58,675 nt of DNA from an uncultured Bacteroidales bacterium (GTDB taxonomy: Bacteria > Bacteroidota > Bacteroidia > Bacteroidales > Bacteroidaceae): contig CADAGO010000013.1 of NCBI GenBank assembly GCA_902787555.1, positions 1 through 58,675 on the forward strand. Direction: 5' to 3'. Under the pieces are notes generated by a model, which was not told the DNA's origin, ran no database searches, and saw only the letters and a list, made by a program, of their open reading frames with translations. The first letter of the stretch is position 1; the number at the start of each line of letters is the position of its first letter. Shown piece by piece: positions 53,261 to 58,675 of the stretch. A program made the translations under genes and the position numbers.

Positions 53261-53294
53261 AATGTGTCTGTTTTGTGTTGTTATATTAAAAGCA

Positions 53295-53320
53295 GAAGAC
53301 CCTCACAGCGGAGGGTCTTC
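53295..53320 (-). terminator. Terminator of secDF
   Basis: GAAGACCCTC, loop of six, GAGGGTCTTC: a perfect 10-bp stem followed on the minus strand by TGCTTTTAAT. It is 11 bases after the secDF stop and 34 bases before the ddh start. Confidence 0.85.
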
Positions 53321-53330
53321 ATGCGGATTG

Positions 53331-56300
53331 TTATTCTTTAACTTCGTCCTCCTTAATTTTACGTCCGAGAACGAGGTATGCAGTCGGAGCAGCAATGAAG
53401 AGTGATGAAGTTGTTCCAATCAATACACCAAGAATCATCGCGAATGCGAAGCTGCGGATACTGTCACCACCAAAGATGAAGATACAGAGCAATACGATGA
53501 GGGTACTTACTGATGTGTTGATGGTACGAGCCAATGTTGCGTTAAGCGACTGGTTGAATACTTGCTGCTTGTCGCGTTTTGGATAGAGTTTCAACTCTTC
53601 ACGGATACGGTCGAAGATGACCACCTTATCGTTGATTGAGTAACCGATAGCTGTCAGGATGGCACCGATGAAGGTTTGGTCAATCTCAAGTGAGAAGCCA
53701 ATCCAACCCCAACAGAGTGAGTAAACACCAATGATGAGGATGGTATCGAGTGTCAATGCGGCAACAGAACCGATTGAGAATGCTACGTTACGGAAACGGA
53801 TCAAGATGTAGATGAAGATGGCGATGAGGGCAAGAATCACTGACCAGATAGCACCGTAAGTAATATCCTCAGCGATTGAAGGACCTACCTTCTGTGAACT
53901 GATGATAGAACCGCCTGTACGCTCATCACGGTTGATGAAGTGATCGAGAGTTACAGTCTTACCGTCAATCTGTCCACCAGCTACAAGTGTCTCGTAAATC
54001 ATCTTTTCGATTTCAGAGTCAACCTGCTGACCGTTCTCGTTGATGCGGTAGTTGGTAGAGATACGTACCATCTTACCGTCGGTACCAAGGGCGATAACCT
54101 GAGTGGTTACCTTGTCAACGTCTTCTTCAGCTGCGGCTCTCTCTTGGAACTTGTTAGCCAATGCAGCACGAATGTCTTCTGGAGCTACAGGGTTCACAAA
54201 CTCGACCTTATAGTTACGTCCACCCGTGAAGTCGATTGACTGGCTCAAACCACGAATGAAGAATGAAGCAAGACAAACGAGGAAGAAGATACCGAATGCC
54301 ATGAATGACTTCTTATAAGCACCCATAAAGTTGAACTTCGTTCCCTGCATCATGTTCTTTGATACGCTGGTTGTGAAAGTAAGGTCAGTCCATTTATCAC
54401 GATTGAGGAAGTGCTCATAGCAAATACGAGTCAACCAAACAGCGGTGAAGAATGAACATACGATACCAATCATGAGGGTCGTTGCGAATCCCTTGATAGG
54501 ACCTGTACCGAAATAGAAGAGGATAATACCTGTGATGATTGATGTGAGGTTAGAGTCGAAGATAGCTGAGAATGCATTGCTGTAACCTGCGGCAACTGCG
54601 TTCTTAATGTTCTTACCACTCTTCAGCTCTTCCTTGGTACGTTCGTAGATAAGCACGTTGGCATCGACTGCCATACCAAGTGTCAGCACCATACCGGCAA
54701 TACCTGACATTGTCAATGCTGCTTGCAGAGAAGTGAGGATACCGAGTGTGAAGAAGAAGTTGAGCAGGAGGGCGCAGTTAGCAACCATACCCGGACGCAT
54801 ACCATACATCACACACATGTAAATCATCAATACGATGAAGGCGATGATGAATGAAATGAAACCAGCGTTGATGGACTCCTGACCCAATGATGGACCAACG
54901 ATGTCTTCCTGTACAATCTGTGTTGGAGCAGGCATCTTACCTGACTGAAGCACGTTTGCAAGGTCTTTTGTTTCGTTGGTTGTGAATGTACCGGTAATCT
55001 GGGTGTTACCACCGTCAATCTTATTCTGAACGTTAGGTGCACTATAAACGAGGTTATCGAGTACAACTGCTACACAGTGGTTTACATTTGCCTCTGTAAG
55101 AGCAGCCCACTTACGAGCACCTTCGGTGTTCATCTTCATGGTAACACAAGGCTTACCATACTGGTCGAACTCATCCTTTGATTCAGTAACGACTTCGCCC
55201 TCGATTGGAGCGCGTCCGTTCTGACCTGTCATACGGATTGCATAGAGTGTGAAGATACGACCTGCTTTGTCCTCAGACTTTACGCCCCACTTGAGTGAGA
55301 GGTCGCCTGGAAGTACTTGCTTAGCAAGTTCGCCGGTTACCAATGCATTGATTTCGGCTGTATCAGAAGCGAGGGCGTAACCTACAGCACAACCTCTCTG
55401 ACCCTGATAGGGCTGGAAGATAGCGAAGAGTGGGTTTTCTGCCTTTGCTTTTGCAAGCTCTTTCTCGTCTGAAGCCTTGTTTGGAGTCTTCTGATCGCTA
55501 GTAGCTACCTGATTCAAGATGTTTTCCTTGTTGTCCTTTGCTGCAGAATCAGCTTCCTCTGCTGCAGGAGTAGCCTCAGCCACTTCTTCAGTAGCAGTAG
55601 AGTCTGTTGCTTCGTCTACAACCTTACCGTTACGGAGTGCTGTGTTCAACTGATTGAGGTAAGGCAGAATTACCTGAGTGTCGTAAGTCTCCCAGAACTC
55701 AAGGTTTGCACTACCCTGAAGGAGTTTACGAACACGCTCTGGCTCTTTGATACCTGGAAGTTCAACCATGATACGTCCTGATTGACCTTCAACTCGCTGA
55801 ATGTTAGGCTGAACGACACCGAAGCGGTCGATACGGGTACGAAGTACGAGGAATGAATTGTCGATAGCGGTATTCACCTCTTCACGGAGAACCTTCTCCA
55901 CTTCGTCATCGCTGCTGTTTGCATTGATTTTACCCTTCAGCTTCTGCGTAGCAAAGATCTGAGCCAGTTTTCCGTCTGGCGCATTCTTTTTATAAGCTTT
56001 GACAAACAGTGAGATAAAATCGCTTTGACTTTCGACTTCTTGTTTTTGTGCTTCATTGACTGACTGAACAAATGCAGAATCAGTCTTGTGGTCGGCTAAA
56101 GCCTTTACTACATCAGGAACAGACACTTCAAGAATGACGTTCATACCACCTTTCAGGTCAAGACCAAGACCGATGGCTGTTTCACGACATTGCTTCAGAT
56201 TGTAGGTTCCCAAGTAGAACGGATTCATGTTGAGTGAATCCAAATAAAGTTCTGCTTCCTTCTCTTCCATCTTTGATGCCTTATTATCCACGTAGTTAGT

Positions 56301-56381
56301 CACTACGGAGAAAGACAGATAGAAGATGCAGATAAGTGTTAGCGCAATGGCTACGAACTTAACAAATCCTTTGTTTTGCAT
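53331..56381 (-). CDS. secDF: Fused protein translocase subunit SecDF
   Basis: 1016 residues, the SecD and SecF parts fused as in other Bacteroidetes. SecD part: first transmembrane helix (about 8-30), periplasmic P1 with LGLDLKGGMNVILEV (near 72-87), then five helices (about 500-665; TSLQAALTMSGIAGMVLTLG and AVDANVLIYERTKEELKSG). SecF part: helix near 680-705, SIDFTGGRNYKVEFV (near 715), and five helices (845-1005; TAIGYSINDKVVIFDRIREE). It uses the proton gradient to pull proteins across the inner membrane with SecYEG. The oddity is an Ala/Glu/Asp-rich insert (about 248-312, EEVAEATPAAEEADSAAK) inside P1. A leader of about 105 bases precedes it. Confidence 0.96.
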   Translation of the reverse strand: MQNKGFVKFVAIALTLICIFYLSFSVVTNYVDNKASKMEEKEAELYLDSLNMNPFYLGTYNLKQCRETAIGLGLDLKGGMNVILEVSVPDVVKALADHKTDSAFVQSVNEAQKQEVESQSDFISLFVKAYKKNAPDGKLAQIFATQKLKGKINANSSDDEVEKVLREEVNTAIDNSFLVLRTRIDRFGVVQPNIQRVEGQSGRIMVELPGIKEPERVRKLLQGSANLEFWETYDTQVILPYLNQLNTALRNGKVVDEATDSTATEEVAEATPAAEEADSAAKDNKENILNQVATSDQKTPNKASDEKELAKAKAENPLFAIFQPYQGQRGCAVGYALASDTAEINALVTGELAKQVLPGDLSLKWGVKSEDKAGRIFTLYAIRMTGQNGRAPIEGEVVTESKDEFDQYGKPCVTMKMNTEGARKWAALTEANVNHCVAVVLDNLVYSAPNVQNKIDGGNTQITGTFTTNETKDLANVLQSGKMPAPTQIVQEDIVGPSLGQESINAGFISFIIAFIVLMIYMCVMYGMRPGMVANCALLLNFFFTLGILTSLQAALTMSGIAGMVLTLGMAVDANVLIYERTKEELKSGKNIKNAVAAGYSNAFSAIFDSNLTSIITGIILFYFGTGPIKGFATTLMIGIVCSFFTAVWLTRICYEHFLNRDKWTDLTFTTSVSKNMMQGTKFNFMGAYKKSFMAFGIFFLVCLASFFIRGLSQSIDFTGGRNYKVEFVNPVAPEDIRAALANKFQERAAAEEDVDKVTTQVIALGTDGKMVRISTNYRINENGQQVDSEIEKMIYETLVAGGQIDGKTVTLDHFINRDERTGGSIISSQKVGPSIAEDITYGAIWSVILALIAIFIYILIRFRNVAFSIGSVAALTLDTILIIGVYSLCWGWIGFSLEIDQTFIGAILTAIGYSINDKVVIFDRIREELKLYPKRDKQQVFNQSLNATLARTINTSVSTLIVLLCIFIFGGDSIRSFAFAMILGVLIGTTSSLFIAAPTAYLVLGRKIKEDEVKE

Positions 56382-56447
56382 TGTTGATAATTAATAATTT
56401 TGTTTATTTGTAAATAATATAAATTTCGTTTCTTCACACTATGAAAA

Positions 56448-56462
56448 CCCATCAAAGATGGG
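56448..56462 (-). terminator. Hairpin with T run between the EEP gene and secDF
   Basis: On the minus strand CCCATC-TTT-GATGGG followed by TTTTC. It is downstream of the -7 box at 56494-56501, so it falls in the secDF leader if that promoter is used; it could otherwise terminate the rhomboid-EEP transcript. The stem is short (6 bp). Confidence 0.4.
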
Positions 56463-56493
56463 GTATCTCACAAATAAGTGCATTACAAGGGTA

Positions 56494-56501
56494 CAAAGTT
56501 A
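56494..56501 (-). promoter_or_regulatory. Probable -7 box (TAACTTTG) of secDF
   Basis: TAACTTTG on the minus strand, 113 bases before the secDF ATG. No clear TTG at -33; that position would fall inside the end of the EEP gene. Confidence 0.5.
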
Positions 56502-56516
56502 ACACTTTTTTTAGAT

Positions 56517-57608
56517 TTAACGCATCTCTAAGGTGCAAAAAATGGGGTAATGGTCACTTTCTTGTCCATATTTGTCCACTTTTGCCTTAAACGAATTAAA
56601 ACTATCACTCATTAAAATGTGATCGATGCGAAAATACATGCCACTTTGATTATATGACCAACCGGGCCCATTCCCAGATTCTGTGTAGGCATCTTTCAAC
56701 TTTTCTGTAAGTGTTTTATGTACATAAGAAACGGGTGAGTCATTAAAGTCTCCGCAAACAATAATATACTTGTTTGGTAGACAGTCAATCATTGCTTTTA
56801 GCAGTTCTGCCTGGAGTGAACGGGCAGCATTTGCTTTGGCTAGTTTGCCTTCCAACCACCAAAAACTTTGTTTCATATTAATGGTGTCTTCCTCTTGGTC
56901 ATCCTTCATGTGCACAGAACGCTTAACTATTTGTTTGTAGAGTTGTTTATCATCATCACTCAGTAAATAGGATTCCAAATGGCAGTTAATTACTTTGACA
57001 GTATCATCATAAATCAAAAGATCATAGCTCATACATTTTGCAGCAGCAGAACCAAGATCTATCTGTTGAGAAGATAGGATTGGAAACTTGGACAAAAGAA
57101 CACAATCGCAGCTCGTCTCTTCTCCTTTATGGATATAGGGGTAGACTGTATTGAATGAAGCATATGGCTGTTCTTTTCGAAAATTCCACACGTCTTGTAA
57201 ACAGACGACATCTGCTTTGGAATTGATAATGTAATCAGCAATTTCGGTCTTGCCAGATTTATAATTGTAGTTATGGAGCATCCCTACGTTATAAGATAAA
57301 AGGTTAATTGTCTTACCTTCAGGAACATCTTTGAACAGATTAATCGGACAGTAATCCCGGATGCTACTCCAACAGATGATGATGCCAAGCAAACTGATGG
57401 CGCAATACTTCCATTTCAATAAAGGCCAAATCAGGAGAAACAAAAGAGTTGCCAACACAAAAAGAGGTAACATCATGCCAAGAAATGACCAATTAGGATA
57501 GTCTGCAGGACGTAAATAAATGGAATACGCGCAGGCAATCATTCCACAGACAACCAGTAAATTCAAGATTCCAATGACCCAACAAACAATCTTTTTAGCT
57601 ATCTTCAT
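56517..57608 (-). CDS. Membrane-anchored endonuclease/exonuclease/phosphatase (EEP) family protein
   Basis: 363 residues. The first 100 have three hydrophobic segments (IVCWVIGILNLLVVCGMIA, MMLPLFVLATLLFLLIWPLL and a third near ISLLGIIICW). The EEP domain follows: NLLSYNVGMLHN (metal-binding Asn), ADVVCLQDVWN (Gln-Asp in place of the usual Gln-Glu), NCHLES, IIVCGDFNDSPVSY, HYPIFCTLEM (His near the C-terminus). Substrate could be a nucleic acid, an inositol phosphate or a phospholipid; the membrane anchor favours the last. It lies 5 bp after the rhomboid gene and probably shares its transcript. The Gln-Asp variation is slight. Confidence 0.87.
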   Translation of the reverse strand: MKIAKKIVCWVIGILNLLVVCGMIACAYSIYLRPADYPNWSFLGMMLPLFVLATLLFLLIWPLLKWKYCAISLLGIIICWSSIRDYCPINLFKDVPEGKTINLLSYNVGMLHNYNYKSGKTEIADYIINSKADVVCLQDVWNFRKEQPYASFNTVYPYIHKGEETSCDCVLLSKFPILSSQQIDLGSAAAKCMSYDLLIYDDTVKVINCHLESYLLSDDDKQLYKQIVKRSVHMKDDQEEDTINMKQSFWWLEGKLAKANAARSLQAELLKAMIDCLPNKYIIVCGDFNDSPVSYVHKTLTEKLKDAYTESGNGPGWSYNQSGMYFRIDHILMSDSFNSFKAKVDKYGQESDHYPIFCTLEMR

Positions 57609-57613
57609 TTGTC

Positions 57614-58426
57614 CTATTTATTTGAAGCATCAAACAGCTGTTTTTTCTCTTTCTCACTCAAACTGGCATAACCATCCTGACGAATCTTATCCAAAATACG
57701 GTCGATTTCATCATTCTGCTCTTTCTTCTGTGCATTGAATTCATAATCACGACTACGTTCGTTCTTGTTATAGTGCACATTCATATTGGGGTGTGTTGAG
57801 GTCGTACGCCAACCTGAATATGAGTGGCTGGTTCTGGTTTTTGCTTTGAATCGCCAATACAAAATCAACAGAAAACCGAACAACATACCTCCCAAATGGG
57901 CAAAATGGGCAGTGCGGTCTAAGTTCAGCAATCCTAGGATTACTTCATAAACGGCATATCCAATAACAAAGTATTTCGCTTTAAGTGGAAACGGTATAGG
58001 AATAATGAACATTTTTTCATTTGGATAAAGCATTCCAAACGCTAACAAAATACCCATAATGGCACCACTGGCACCGATGATATAGTCATGTTGATTGATC
58101 AATCCTATCAATTGTCCCATTTCCTGAATCAATGCGCTTCCAAATCCGCATACGAAATAAAAAATAAGAAACTTTTTCCAACCCCATGTCTGCTCCATAA
58201 TACGTCCGAACATCCAAAGTGCAAACATATTAAAGAAGATATGCCAGATGTCACCATGCATAAACATGTGAGTTAAGAACTGAAAAGGCAGGAAATAAGG
58301 GCTTGCAACATAAAATAAGCCAAACAGCGCATTGAGGTTGAGGCCCCAAACCATACCAACCAACATATTAATAGCATACGCTGCGATATTTACTATCAAC
58401 AGCCACTTTACGGCTTTTGTCATCAT
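57614..58426 (-). CDS. Rhomboid family intramembrane serine protease
   Basis: 270 residues with about six transmembrane helices. Catalytic serine Ser120 in GASGAIMGIL (118-127), catalytic histidine His177 in HFAHLGGMLFGF (174-185), and the oxyanion/gate His62-Asn66 in HIFFNMFALW. A cytoplasmic C-terminal tail of about 70 charged residues (ending LSEKEKKQLFDASNK, a short motif common in Bacteroidetes rhomboids) follows. It cleaves within the membrane, substrates unknown. It starts 11 bp after the partial gene upstream and precedes the EEP gene by 5 bp. Confidence 0.93.
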   Translation of the reverse strand: MMTKAVKWLLIVNIAAYAINMLVGMVWGLNLNALFGLFYVASPYFLPFQFLTHMFMHGDIWHIFFNMFALWMFGRIMEQTWGWKKFLIFYFVCGFGSALIQEMGQLIGLINQHDYIIGASGAIMGILLAFGMLYPNEKMFIIPIPFPLKAKYFVIGYAVYEVILGLLNLDRTAHFAHLGGMLFGFLLILYWRFKAKTRTSHSYSGWRTTSTHPNMNVHYNKNERSRDYEFNAQKKEQNDEIDRILDKIRQDGYASLSEKEKKQLFDASNK

Positions 58427-58437
58427 CTTTATCGCTA

Positions 58438-58675
58438 TTACTCGTTAATAATAAACTTCCCATTCTCTGTGATACCTTCTGCCGAAATGAACATAGAGGT
58501 ACAAGAAGAATTGTTATAGAATTCAACCGTTGCACGACCTCTGTTATTGGTCTTTATGTTCGGCTCCCAATACAGCGTGCGGCGGAAGTCCTCAGCCGGA
58601 GGCATCACGGAATAGTCCTCCATCTCGAAAGCTGTAGGTACGTTGAACCCGTCGAAGTGAGTCCGCCTCAGTCCT
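58438..58675 (-). CDS. C-terminus of a large secreted or outer-membrane protein (5' part outside window)
   Basis: The minus-strand frame runs to the edge of the window; the ATG at 58623 is internal, since 17 more in-frame codons precede it. The visible 78 residues include AFEMEDYSVMPPAEDFRR, TLYWEPNIKTNNRGRATVEF, YNNSSCTSMFISAEGI, then a short end. This pattern, 'YW-P-(I/V)-KT-x-G-x-A-x-VEFYN', is known to me from the end of large Bacteroidetes surface proteins with MG2/TonB-plug or carboxypeptidase-regulatory-like domains, but the family cannot be settled from this fragment. Confidence 0.5.
   Translation of the reverse strand, partial: GLRRTHFDGFNVPTAFEMEDYSVMPPAEDFRRTLYWEPNIKTNNRGRATVEFYNNSSCTSMFISAEGITENGKFIINE

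Noticed and set aside
52586-53341. Plus-strand ORF of 251 codons
   Set aside because: It is the antisense of ddh, which has full family motifs; the long open frame is a shadow of the reverse codon pattern.

Overview
The window looks like a chromosomal segment of a member of the Bacteroidales, most likely Prevotellaceae. The grounds are the -7 box TAnnTTTG with a -33 TTG 18-20 bp upstream before many genes, starts with little Shine-Dalgarno signal, a hybrid two-component regulator (HTCS), a BspA-type leucine-rich repeat protein, fused SecDF, a meso-diaminopimelate dehydrogenase, and many secreted proteins ending in a short tail of the form IFNxAGQ...KGLNIVDGKKVxVK. I see no rRNA, tRNA, CRISPR array, transposase or phage gene.

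Layout. 1-7012: end of a BspA-like protein, a repeat-rich gap, then a GH106-type glycosidase, an SGNH esterase-like hydrolase and (opposite strand) a GH115 alpha-glucuronidase: plant-glycan degradation. 7021-8793: a cytidylate-kinase-like protein and a single-domain (p)ppGpp synthetase. 9043-12278: class I fumarase, then frr and rsgA, which are 7 bp apart. 12275-19454: two back-to-back surface-glycan operons, GT4-LicD-LPS kinase on the minus strand and GT9-metallophosphoesterase-LTA-synthase-like on the plus strand, diverging at about 14.9-15.06 kb. 19557-29023: an orphan HTCS, a large secreted HExxH protein, a secreted alpha/beta hydrolase and sufS. 29130-35634: a compact plus-strand run: pyrE, an SRPBCC protein, argH, an aldo/keto reductase, a four-cysteine lipoprotein, a flippase and an acyltransferase.

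35781-52181 is the most unusual part. Five large plus-strand genes (508, 1486, 997, 614 and 1057 residues) and one small opposite-strand gene (226 residues) encode secreted proteins with no enzyme signature. The five large ones are mosaics of the same few modules: a 'YLYN' beta-rich module, carbohydrate-binding-like jelly-roll modules, helical spacers and DUF4859-like modules. Each has a promoter with the same geometry (TTTGG, 20 bp, TAnnTTTG), a long AT-rich leader, and a near-identical signal peptide in four of the five. All six end in the same C-terminal tail and are followed by the same two-part 3' element: a C-rich/G-rich block and then a tetraloop terminator. I read this as an expression cassette whose inner modules have been shuffled, giving a repertoire of surface or secreted glycan-binding proteins. 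This is an inference from the sequence and has not been tested.

52367-58675 holds housekeeping genes on the minus strand: ddh, secDF, an exonuclease/endonuclease/phosphatase-family membrane protein, a rhomboid protease and the C-terminus of a larger protein cut by the window edge. Several non-coding structures are unexplained: a 22-bp tandem array of the palindrome TGAATCGATTCA (with a single-copy relative 50 kb away), interlocking inverted repeats at 1334-1396, and three GC-capped palindromes at 21-bp spacing upstream of the HTCS.
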